Source: a virus
Virus record (IMG/VR): IMGVR_UViG_3300031974_001084
Location: 1-20,593 of that record
Strand: one strand, 5' to 3'
DNA length: 20,593 nt
Positions within the stretch are counted from its first letter, which is position 1. Each line of letters begins with the position of its first letter. The position numbers and the translations under genes are program-made. Below, in pieces: positions 1-6,732 of the stretch. The notes beneath the pieces are model-generated. The model was not told where the DNA came from. It did not search any database and was given only the letters and a program-made list of their open reading frames with translations.

Positions 1-99
1 TACGTTAATAGTTGTATCTGTCGGTCCTAATGTAGTTGATAGCGTTGTCTCAAACGCATTTCTTGTAAATGTCTCTGCTGCTTTTCTAGTGTTTGCCAT
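1..99 (-). CDS. N-terminal part of tail fibre or tail-associated protein
   Basis: An ATG with AGGAG six bases upstream opens a frame that runs off the window edge after 33 codons. The visible start MANTRKAAETFTRNAFETTL is followed by STTLGPTDTTINV. The pattern of a TxxTFxRNAF start followed by a TTINV strand is common at the N-terminus of phage tail fibre-like proteins, where it is followed by repeated beta segments. Its place after the propeller tail protein agrees. The gene is partial, so the adsorption role is inferred. Confidence 0.75.
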   Translation of the reverse strand, partial: MANTRKAAETFTRNAFETTLSTTLGPTDTTINV

Positions 100-119
100 A
101 ATTTTCTCCTGCTAGTATA

Positions 120-2114
120 TCACACACCAAATTCGTAAATACCTAATTGTCCAACTCCGAGAGAACCAAGTGATGAAACTTCTGATGTGTCAATGTTTTG
201 TCTTTGTCCTCTTATCTGTATTGTACAAAATACCATAGTAGAACCTAGCTTTGTTATTTCTTGCACTGGTAACGTGATATTTTCTACAATACCTCTAATG
301 GTTTCCTCTGGTTTATATATATTCAGTATGACTGATTTACCTTCTAATCTCTTTAAAGCATTAAATAATTTGTTTCCAATACCAGGAATATTCTTAGCAC
401 GTTTACCTGGACGTTCAATTCTATCTGATACGTTTACTGGTATTCTTGCTATAACATCTTCTGGTTCTGGGAATGCACGAAAACTATAAGAGTACACTTC
501 TGGACTTTGTGTATTATCTGCACTTGATTTAAGTGTTAGCTTAGGTATTAACCATCTATCGATAACATTAACCATAGGTATTTCTTCACCAGTACCTTGT
601 ATCTGTGCATTCGTTAATGTTGTATAATTTGGACTTGATCTAAATTCTAAAGTATCTAGTTCATTAGAAAATTCTGCTAATACTTCTGCACCTGAAGGTA
701 ATACATTTGTATACAATCTACCACCTACCCATTGTTTTGCTTGTGAAGTATAAAAGTCTGCTGCTGGAAATATAATGTAACCATCATTGACATAAGTATC
801 TAATTCTTTTATTACACCAACTTGATCTATTATAAAAAATAATTTACCATTAGCAGTAGCTATACCTTTTACTATTTTTCCACTAGGTATTCCTTGATAA
901 TATAAATCTCTTGCATAACCAAATGTTGGTAAATAAATTGTGTACAAATCTGTTTCTAATAAACTGTCAACAATACCAAAATATATTTGGTCTCTTGTAT
1001 TAAAAAATGCAGTTGGACTTTTATCTACAGTAGTATCTTCATCACCAAATTGTTTAATTAATTGTCTTTGATCTAATGTGTATAAAACTCCATCTGTTGC
1101 AACTGTTGCTCTATATACTCTACCAATTTTACCGCTAGATGATGAGGACTGTGCTGTACTAAAAAATACAATACCATTGCTTTCAGTCATATCTACTATT
1201 TCTTCACCTTCAATATAAGTTTGACCTGCAAGAATGAGACCAGATGTTTGATCATCTTTTATTGAATATATATATCCGTCATCTGAAGCAGCAAGTATTA
1301 CTGAACCACCGTCTATTACAGTTTTCCAATATGAACCAGTAGGTAAATCTTTTATTAATCCAGGACTTGCTGTACCGTCTAACTCATGTAAATGTCCGTC
1401 ATCATCTATAGCAATAATATAATTTTTAATATAAAATAAACCTGTATAAACATGTGATGAATGTAACCCCATGTAATTAGACCAACCAGCACCAATGTTA
1501 TCAAGGTCTAGTTTTCTTACAATACTGTCAGTTCCGTTATTTAAACTAGCGTGTAATACGTGACCAACTAAAATTAATCCAGTTACATCAAATGCTGGAC
1601 CTGCTGCATAAGGATCTGTTGTTGTCCATGTATCGCCGTTATCTGATGAGTAATGTATATCATGTCCTTGTGCTACATATAACACATCTTCATGCGATAT
1701 GATATGTTGTTCCACTTCACTACTTGCTCTAGCTGAAACTAATTCTGTATCATGTAATAATTTAATACTGTATGCTTTTCCTTTATCATCTGCATTAGAA
1801 AATACATCTACACCTTTACTATCAAAAAACCTTCTAAAGTCATTAGGTCCTTGATTTCTTTGATGTGCTTGATCTAAACCTGCACCACCAGATAAATCTG
1901 ATCGACCATAAGACTGACCAAACTCTGCTCTAAATTCTTCTGGTATCTGTGCTGTGTTAACCTGTTGCGCAGATAAAGGTGCTGTTGTTATTGATAACTC
2001 TCTACCAGGTGCAACTGCAAGTCTAAGTAATATATCCGTAACACCGTCAGATATGTTTGCTTGATAGCCAAAAGCTAATGGTGTAGATACATTTGAGGTA
2101 TTAGGTAATGGCAT
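120..2114 (-). CDS. Beta-propeller tail protein (nozzle/hub candidate)
   Basis: A 664-aa, beta-rich protein. Residues 143-163 carry an Asp-box (SSDNGDTW at 156-163) after LYVAQGHDI, and repeats of the form GxILVGHVLHAS, YYIKNYIIAID-like and VILAASDDGYIYSI follow, as expected for propeller blades up to about residue 400. The C-terminal 150 residues (VNVSDRIERPGK, then LEGKSVILNIYKPEE) form a separate beta domain shared, as I recall, by minor tail proteins of marine and actinobacterial phages. The T7 tail nozzle gp12 also has a propeller, so a nozzle or hub role is reasonable. It starts at a TAATG junction and ends with TGA, 20 nt before the next ATG. Confidence 0.78.
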   Translation of the reverse strand: MPLPNTSNVSTPLAFGYQANISDGVTDILLRLAVAPGRELSITTAPLSAQQVNTAQIPEEFRAEFGQSYGRSDLSGGAGLDQAHQRNQGPNDFRRFFDSKGVDVFSNADDKGKAYSIKLLHDTELVSARASSEVEQHIISHEDVLYVAQGHDIHYSSDNGDTWTTTDPYAAGPAFDVTGLILVGHVLHASLNNGTDSIVRKLDLDNIGAGWSNYMGLHSSHVYTGLFYIKNYIIAIDDDGHLHELDGTASPGLIKDLPTGSYWKTVIDGGSVILAASDDGYIYSIKDDQTSGLILAGQTYIEGEEIVDMTESNGIVFFSTAQSSSSSGKIGRVYRATVATDGVLYTLDQRQLIKQFGDEDTTVDKSPTAFFNTRDQIYFGIVDSLLETDLYTIYLPTFGYARDLYYQGIPSGKIVKGIATANGKLFFIIDQVGVIKELDTYVNDGYIIFPAADFYTSQAKQWVGGRLYTNVLPSGAEVLAEFSNELDTLEFRSSPNYTTLTNAQIQGTGEEIPMVNVIDRWLIPKLTLKSSADNTQSPEVYSYSFRAFPEPEDVIARIPVNVSDRIERPGKRAKNIPGIGNKLFNALKRLEGKSVILNIYKPEETIRGIVENITLPVQEITKLGSTMVFCTIQIRGQRQNIDTSEVSSLGSLGVGQLGIYEFGV

Positions 2115-3055
2115 TAGGTAAAGCTAATTCCGTACAACTCAACGCCTTGTGGAAAGCGTGATCTTTGTTCTCTCCTTGCTCTATCTAAGAGAACACCATA
2201 ATATCTAAGTAAAGCATTTCTAAGTCTCTCACCAGAACCTACTGGTATTCCTCTTTGTTCTAAGTTTTCTGTAATGTAATCTTGTGTAGTTGCGTCAACA
2301 TCTAACTCTGATAGTAACTGTGCTACTGCACCAACCATTACTATTTGTTCATGGAAATCTTCTAAACCAGATACACTGTTTAAATCATCTGTCTCTGCAC
2401 TAGGTCTAGTAAATTTAGAAGCATAAACTACATACACGCTTTTACCACTAGACGGTTGTGAAGGAAACTGTACTGCTGCTTCAGTAGATGAAGGAGTAAA
2501 ATCTGTAAGCAACTCTAATGCTATATCTTCATACACTGTTGTTGATGATGTGCTTGTATCAATCTTTGCTTGTAATATTCTCTGTGTACCTGCTGGCATT
2601 TCTACAAACTGTGTTGCAGATGTTGTAAGTGTAGTTTTCTTTACTGCGTACAATGCAGGATATAAACCTATAATTTGATCTCCGATTGCATTAGCTACGT
2701 TTAATCTTGGATACTTTGGTTTTAAAATTATATCTGTATCATTTAAGTGTTCTGCTGCTGTAGAGCCTAATCTTCCTCTTTCAATAGTCATTTCTTTAGA
2801 TACAGTATTAATACTTTCAACCATAACTAATTCTTGTTCTATTTCTAATACAGAACCAGCACCAATTAATTCTTCTTCTTCTGGTGTAAATAAACCTGTT
2901 TTATATACAAGGGTTGTTCCTGATGATGTTAATCCTTGTGACACTCCATCAGTAAGTGTATCTGTATTACCTACTTGTGATAATGGTTCTTGTTCTTCTA
3001 CTGGTCGTAGATATTCTCTATAAGTTCTGTCTATAAGGTTACCAAATGAAGGCAT
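2114..3055 (-). CDS. Head-tail adaptor (connector) candidate
   Basis: A 313-aa protein. The N-terminus (LIDRTYREYLRPVEEQEP) is followed by a beta-rich domain with GSVLEIEQELVMVESIN and IERGRLGSTAAEH. Next comes YPRLNVANAIGDQIIGLYPALYAV, a motif I associate with uncharacterised connector-type phage proteins. The last 80 residues are helical and basic (LLRYYGVLLDRARREQRSRF). Position between the capsid gene and a tail propeller gene fits an adaptor joining portal and tail. Both ends are TAATG junctions, so it is co-translated with the 51-aa ORF and the next gene. There is no Shine-Dalgarno of its own. An alternative is a baseplate or tail-completion protein. Confidence 0.75.
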   Translation of the reverse strand: MPSFGNLIDRTYREYLRPVEEQEPLSQVGNTDTLTDGVSQGLTSSGTTLVYKTGLFTPEEEELIGAGSVLEIEQELVMVESINTVSKEMTIERGRLGSTAAEHLNDTDIILKPKYPRLNVANAIGDQIIGLYPALYAVKKTTLTTSATQFVEMPAGTQRILQAKIDTSTSSTTVYEDIALELLTDFTPSSTEAAVQFPSQPSSGKSVYVVYASKFTRPSAETDDLNSVSGLEDFHEQIVMVGAVAQLLSELDVDATTQDYITENLEQRGIPVGSGERLRNALLRYYGVLLDRARREQRSRFPQGVELYGISFT

Positions 3056-3210
3056 TATATACCAAAACTTCCTACACCCATTTGCATAACACCTAATCCT
3101 ACTGCTGATGTTATGTCAGGTAATAAATCTATATCTTCATCTAAAGGTAATCCACCTATAGTATCTATAAGTAATGATCCACCTTCTTTAAGGGTTAGCA
3201 CAATACCCAT
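3055..3210 (-). CDS. 51-aa small structural-module protein
   Basis: A 51-codon ORF with a perfect AGGAGG four bases before its ATG; the preceding gene's TAG stop overlaps this site. It ends as TAATG, overlapping the next start. The product begins MGIVLTLKEGGSLLIDTIGG, has an acidic middle (DEDIDLLPD), and ends in a Gly-rich hydrophobic tail (AVGLGVMQMGVGSFGI). It is too short for a family assignment. The ribosome binding site and both junctions make it very likely a translated gene. A small head-tail joining or chaperone role is possible from context only. Confidence 0.8.
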   Translation of the reverse strand: MGIVLTLKEGGSLLIDTIGGLPLDEDIDLLPDITSAVGLGVMQMGVGSFGI

Positions 3211-3218
3211 GCTTCCTC

Positions 3219-3557
3219 CTAACTAGATGTTCTAAATAATAAAGTTATATCTCTATCAGCACCTTCAGCACTAGATGAAACTACTTTAAGCCAACCTTGT
3301 CCAGCGAATGCCCAACCACTTGGATCAACTCTTACCACATCTCCGTCTGTTGCTGTATAAGAAGTTGCTGAACCGTCTGTTTCAACTACGTCAACAAATG
3401 TAACGTTGTCTTTAGACCATTGAAAAGTAATATTAGCACCTGTCATTGTTGGCAATACAATACCACTAAGAAGCATGTTATCAACTTCTGCTGCTGTACT
3501 TGCTGTACCACCTGATGAGATAGTTACTATTTCGCTTTTTGTTCTACCGTAAACCAT
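3219..3557 (-). CDS. Beta-rich head decoration or minor structural protein
   Basis: A 112-aa protein rich in Ser, Thr, Val and Gly, with a strand pattern typical of a beta-sandwich. The stretches LSGIVLPTMTGANITFQWSK, DNVTFVDV and WLKVVSSSAEGADRDITLLF match a small phage structural family I recall as having the form GIxxPxxxTxAxITFxxSxDGxTF ending in RxLxLxxR. Members lie next to the major capsid or tail genes and are likely head decoration or tail-completion proteins. AGGA five bases before the ATG supports the start. The stop TAG is part of the next gene's ribosome binding site. Decoration protein is the best guess from placement right after the capsid gene. Confidence 0.75.
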   Translation of the reverse strand: MVYGRTKSEIVTISSGGTASTAAEVDNMLLSGIVLPTMTGANITFQWSKDNVTFVDVVETDGSATSYTATDGDVVRVDPSGWAFAGQGWLKVVSSSAEGADRDITLLFRTSS

Positions 3558-3579
3558 GATGTTCCTATCTTAGCATATC

Positions 3580-3610
3580 AAAAGGACCGCTTATACGAAT
3601 AAACGGTCCT
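3580..3610 (-). terminator. Terminator-like hairpin after the major capsid gene
   Basis: On the minus strand AGGACCG pairs with CGGTCCT. Inside, after one C-A mismatch, four more base pairs (TTAT/ATAA) close a four-base loop. A short TTTT tract follows. It lies 15 nt after the capsid stop. The U-tract is short, so termination is probably partial, letting some transcription reach the connector genes. A stabilising 3' hairpin is an alternative role. Confidence 0.65.
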
Positions 3611-3624
3611 AATGATTAAATTAA

Positions 3625-4659
3625 TTAACCGATTACGTTATCGATTGCACAGTGGAATTGTTGTGGACCGAAGTCAAACGCCATTTCCATGTAAACTGCT
3701 TTAGCAATTCTTGCGTAATCGTCTTGATCAATGTCTCTTACAAACATTGTACCGTATCCTGGAATGTTCAAGAATACTGGTTTAACGAATGATAAGTCAA
3801 CAATGAATGCTTGTTTTCCTGCTGTGCTACCTGATGGTAGGAAGTCAGATAAAGCTAATCCGATTTGACCAAAAGGAGTTACGATTGTATCAATGTTGAC
3901 ACCACCGACACTTCTGTCTCTTGGTAAGATACCGTAGTTAACTGATCCAACTGTAGCATTGATAAGCTCTTTGTTGAGATCCAATAACATTGTTGGTGAC
4001 ACGAAAAGAACTGGTTGTCTCATTGGCGCACCAGCGTCATATAACGCTTTCATTGCGTCTGCAATAATGTCCCAGTTAAGTTTTTGTGCGGCACCAGCAC
4101 TAACGTGATCCACTGAAGTACCACCAGATAATGCTTGATGTTCTTTAAGACCTCTCATTTGACGGTTACCTGTAGTACCATCATTATAAGAAGCGTTAAA
4201 TGCTGCCCACTCAACTTTCTTTGCTACTGTTTCAAGTAACAATTCCATTTGATAAGCAAGCTCATCTGTTATTGGGTTAGATCCTTCTAGCGATAAAGCT
4301 GGATCTGAATTTTTATAGTTGCCACTTAAATTAAACGGCACGATTTCTCCACTAGCTGCTTGTGCTGTGAAGGAGATTTGTACTGCTTCGTGGAAGATTT
4401 GAAGCACGCCTTGTTGTGCGGCTCTGCTTCTTCCAGAGTAGTTTGGTTGACCACCTTCATCATCTGGTGTTACAGATGAAACGGTAGCGTTATCTTGTTT
4501 TTGGAATTGGAAAAATGTTGTGTTAGTTACAATTCCACCATTCAAACCTCCAGCAGCAGCAAGTAATGGAGTTCTATGCGGAGTAATTTTGAACAACTCA
4601 CCAGTAAAGTTATTAACGTCACTAGCTACTATTGGGTTAGCACCTGATATTGCTGCCAT
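3625..4659 (-). CDS. Major capsid protein, HK97 fold, SU10/DUF5309-like
   Basis: A 344-aa protein. The N-terminal part has the layout of the SU10-type capsid family: TPLLAAAGG at 30-38, FFQFQKQDN at 49-57, PDDEGG at 65-70, then a QISFTAQAASGE segment. The C-terminal half has LPRDRSVGGVNIDTIVTPFG and FIVDLSFVKPVFL, then GYGTMFVRDIDQDDYARIAK, ending with HCAIDNVIG, matching the usual end of this family. It forms the icosahedral shell. Its richer, more balanced codon use compared with its neighbours is consistent with high expression. GAGAGGA nine bases upstream supports the ATG. It follows the scaffold gene by 31 nt and is followed by a terminator-like hairpin. The assignment is confident; the exact subfamily is from memory. 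Confidence 0.9.
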   Translation of the reverse strand: MAAISGANPIVASDVNNFTGELFKITPHRTPLLAAAGGLNGGIVTNTTFFQFQKQDNATVSSVTPDDEGGQPNYSGRSRAAQQGVLQIFHEAVQISFTAQAASGEIVPFNLSGNYKNSDPALSLEGSNPITDELAYQMELLLETVAKKVEWAAFNASYNDGTTGNRQMRGLKEHQALSGGTSVDHVSAGAAQKLNWDIIADAMKALYDAGAPMRQPVLFVSPTMLLDLNKELINATVGSVNYGILPRDRSVGGVNIDTIVTPFGQIGLALSDFLPSGSTAGKQAFIVDLSFVKPVFLNIPGYGTMFVRDIDQDDYARIAKAVYMEMAFDFGPQQFHCAIDNVIG

Positions 4660-4690
4660 TAGTTGTTATCCTCTCCGAGATTTCTCTCTG

Positions 4691-5128
4691 TTAGTTGTTG
4701 TTTTCTTGCTGTTGTTGTAAAGCTACTTTTGCTCTAATTCTATCTTGGACAGAACCTTCAGACATGATTTTGTTATACACATCTTCTGTACCAGTAGGTT
4801 GTGTAGCTACTGATTGTTGCTGTAAGTTAGTTAACTTAGCGTCACTTTCAGCTATCTTCTGTGCTGCTAAATCATTATTCTGTTGAACTGTAGTGTCAAT
4901 GTTGTAGTTTTCTTTTAACCAGTTTCCTAGTTCTGCTGTATCTGGCTTTCCGTCATAAAGATCGAATGCCATTTTTCCAGTACCAGAATTTGGATCAAGT
5001 CCTACATCTTTAAAAAGTGATGTCTTTACAACACCTTTTAACTCTTTGTTTTCAATTTCAAGTGCCTTAACTTTTTCTCTAAGGTTCTTGATACCTTCAC
5101 TACTTTGTTCTATGTTTTCTTCTGTCAT
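4691..5128 (-). CDS. Capsid scaffolding protein candidate
   Basis: A 145-aa, highly charged protein starting MTEENIEQSSEGIKNL. Residues about 10-35 form a coiled-coil-like helix (LREKVKALEIENKELKGVV). A middle segment (FKDVGLDPNSGTGKMAFDLY) resembles a motif common in phage scaffold or head-assembly proteins. The C-terminal half is Gln- and Asn-rich and probably disordered, ending in a Gln/Asn tail. Position immediately upstream of the major capsid gene, small size and low complexity all fit a scaffold that templates prohead assembly and is then removed. A scaffold function is inferred from these features, not from a unique signature. An unrelated coiled-coil head protein would look similar. 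Confidence 0.75.
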   Translation of the reverse strand: MTEENIEQSSEGIKNLREKVKALEIENKELKGVVKTSLFKDVGLDPNSGTGKMAFDLYDGKPDTAELGNWLKENYNIDTTVQQNNDLAAQKIAESDAKLTNLQQQSVATQPTGTEDVYNKIMSEGSVQDRIRAKVALQQQQENNN

Positions 5129-5340
5129 TGATATTCTCCTATATCTCCCACTTATCACAATACGCCATTAAGGTGGGGTACATAATGGGTGTGGTTACAG
5201 TATTTAAAATTATATGCTGAATGGGCGCTGCAACTGACGCATACAACACCTCTACGAATTTGTTACGTGGTTAGTACGTAGGTTCACTAACCAGAAGTGG
5301 TGATCTATTTTTTAACTTGGCGGAAACTACCTACGCCAAT
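5129..5340 (-). promoter_or_regulatory. Structured untranslated leader of the scaffold-capsid mRNA
   Basis: About 212 nt between the predicted start site and the scaffold ATG, visibly richer in GC than the flanking genes and without a convincing ORF. Three inverted repeats are visible. The first, 5339-5317, is TTGGCG with CGCCAA around an 11-nt loop and would sit at the very 5' end of the transcript. The second, 5293-5268, is TGGTTAGT with ACTAACCA around 10 nt. The third, 5188-5165, is CCATTA with TAATGG around 12 nt. A further pairing (CCCACCTT with AAGTGGG, 5177-5147) excludes the third and ends just before the ribosome binding site. A terminal stabilising hairpin and translational control are plausible. 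No known riboswitch or tRNA was recognised. Confidence 0.5.
5136..5140 (-). promoter_or_regulatory. Ribosome binding site of the scaffold gene
   Basis: AGGAG lies seven bases before the ATG at 5128. It fixes the start there rather than at an in-frame GTG ten codons upstream, which would place this site inside the coding sequence. Confidence 0.8.
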
Positions 5341-5346
5341 AAAAAT

Positions 5347-5376
5347 ATTATAGCACAGATTTTACAAGTTTTTTAA
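5347..5376 (-). promoter_or_regulatory. Extended -10 promoter for scaffold and capsid genes
   Basis: On the minus strand TGC directly precedes a perfect TATAAT (-10 at 5352-5347), forming an extended -10. TTAAAA (5376-5371) lies 18 bases upstream as a weak -35. The expected transcription start is about 5340, ahead of a long leader to the scaffold gene. It lies in the largest junction of the window, where high-level capsid transcription would be needed. The recognising sigma factor is presumed to be the host housekeeping type. Confidence 0.65.
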
Positions 5377-5485
5377 TTTTTTCTATAAATGCGTATATTT
5401 TTTTATATTTAAGTTTGCGTTCTCTTTTCTTTAATTGCTTATTAAGATACGCTTTCTTTTTGTGATCGAATTTATCGAATGGCAT
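5348..5485 (-). CDS. 45-aa highly basic small protein
   Basis: An ATG overlaps the preceding stop as TAATG and opens a 45-codon frame ending in TAA. The product starts MPFDKFDHKKKAY and is dominated by Lys and Arg (for example QLKKRERKLKYKKI), with an amphipathic C-terminal helix (YAFIEKIKKLVKSVL). No Shine-Dalgarno is well placed, so translational coupling is assumed. The stop codon lies inside the -10 box of the downstream promoter. The charge suggests nucleic-acid or membrane binding, but no family is recognised. Lys runs are easy to obtain by chance in AT-rich DNA, so expression is not certain; the exact TAATG junction is the main support. Confidence 0.6.
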   Translation of the reverse strand: MPFDKFDHKKKAYLNKQLKKRERKLKYKKIYAFIEKIKKLVKSVL

Positions 5486-6732
5486 TATTGTTCTATAAGA
5501 CCTGTCAAACCAGCTTGTGTTGCTGCTGCGCCACCTTCACGTGTGAATACAGTTTGTTGCTCTGCTTCAAGTCTCGCTCTTACTTGATCAGCTACACCAG
5601 AACCAAATACTTCACTTTCAATAAACTCTGATAATCCAAATATATCTTCTCTACCTGTAAATCGTTGTGCAAGTCTTTGTAATCTTGGTAATTGTACTTC
5701 TGCTCTAGCTGCTAATTGTTGCGCACCTTGACCAGTTAAACCAGCGCTAATAAGTCTTTGTGCTTGTTCAGTTGATATTGCAAAGTCTTGTTCCTTAAAT
5801 GCACCACCAATTTGTGATACTTGTATTCTTCTATTAATAATATCTGCTGATATATCTTCTGATATAAAGCTAGCAAATATAGCTTCGTCAGTAATATCTT
5901 CTGTTGTAGGAAATACATTAGGATAGTTAGCTACATAGTATTCTTTTACTGCGTCAAACTGTCCAAAGAGTGAGTTATATGCAGTGTTTAATCTTTGTTC
6001 AAATACTCTAGGTGCTACGTCATTTCTAAATAATGTTTCGATTTGTCCTTCAAAGTATTCTGGATTAAGGTTGTAATCTGTTAATAAGTTAGAGTAATCT
6101 TCTTTAATTTTAATGTAATCTAATTCTGGAGTATCACCTTCAATACGTAATGTTATATTGTCATCTCTAAATATTCCAGGAAATTTATCTCTGTATGCTT
6201 GTGTAGTTCTTAATACTCTAAGTGCTTCATCTTCATCACCACCATTAGTATTAAACTCTTGTAAGAATGTATCAATTAAATCATCACCTAACCATGGGTA
6301 GTTTGTTTGTGCAAATGCTTTAGCGTCAAATTCCTCTACTGGTTCACCAGGCACTACAGTTGTTGCTGGTTGTTCTGGTGGTTCTTGTGGTTGATCTGCT
6401 GGACCTAAGTCCTGTTCTTCAGATGTACCATCATTATAAATAATTAATAAATAATTTCTACCATTTCTAGTATATGTCTGCCTACCAGTTTCATATTTTT
6501 GTGTAGTAATTTCTTCTTCAGTTACTACTTCTGCTATATCTTCAGCAGGTGGTTCTTCTTCTTCTTCTAGTAGTGGTGGTTGTAAATCATCTGGATCTTC
6601 CACTTGTTGTCTAGCTTCTACAAACTGTCTTATATATTGAGTTTCTTCCTGCACTGTTGTAGGTGTTCTCATAGGTCCTAGTTCTGGTTCAAACTGTGGT
6701 CCTAATCTAGCAAGTCTAGCTAATATGCTCAT
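5485..6732 (-). CDS. Helical internal virion protein candidate with acidic N-terminus
   Basis: A 415-aa protein with a strong Shine-Dalgarno (GGAGGAGGT, eight bases before the ATG) and an ATGA overlap with the preceding gene. Residues about 50-75 are acidic and Pro-rich (PPLLEEEEEPPAEDIAEV), then comes a small beta element (NYLLIIYNDGTSEEQ), then a helical domain. Within that domain, WLGDDLIDTFLQEFN and TTQAYRDKFPGIF (about 144-186), and INRRIQVSQIGGAF near 300, recall from memory a recurrent structural-protein family of uncultured actinobacterial and freshwater phages. The function of that family is unknown. The stop codon overlaps the start of a 45-aa ORF as TAATG. It is the last gene of the internal-protein block before the promoter region that serves scaffold and capsid. 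Confidence 0.82.
   Translation of the reverse strand: MSILARLARLGPQFEPELGPMRTPTTVQEETQYIRQFVEARQQVEDPDDLQPPLLEEEEEPPAEDIAEVVTEEEITTQKYETGRQTYTRNGRNYLLIIYNDGTSEEQDLGPADQPQEPPEQPATTVVPGEPVEEFDAKAFAQTNYPWLGDDLIDTFLQEFNTNGGDEDEALRVLRTTQAYRDKFPGIFRDDNITLRIEGDTPELDYIKIKEDYSNLLTDYNLNPEYFEGQIETLFRNDVAPRVFEQRLNTAYNSLFGQFDAVKEYYVANYPNVFPTTEDITDEAIFASFISEDISADIINRRIQVSQIGGAFKEQDFAISTEQAQRLISAGLTGQGAQQLAARAEVQLPRLQRLAQRFTGREDIFGLSEFIESEVFGSGVADQVRARLEAEQQTVFTREGGAAATQAGLTGLIEQ

Noticed and set aside
3558-3624. Second promoter between the capsid and decoration genes
   Set aside because: The best -10-like hexamer (TATGCT) has no acceptable -35 at normal spacing.
5129-5158. Upstream GTG start for the scaffold gene at 5158
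   Set aside because: The AGGAG site seven bases before the ATG at 5128 would lie inside the extended coding sequence, and the extra ten residues look like translated leader.
5129-5340. tRNA or known riboswitch in the leader
   Set aside because: The paired arms do not form a cloverleaf, no standard T-loop is present, and no known riboswitch core was recognised.
5736-5918. 60-codon minus-strand frame inside the second 415-aa gene
   Set aside because: It is an out-of-frame shadow with Leu/Gln/Lys bias, has no start signal, and is fully covered by a well-supported gene.
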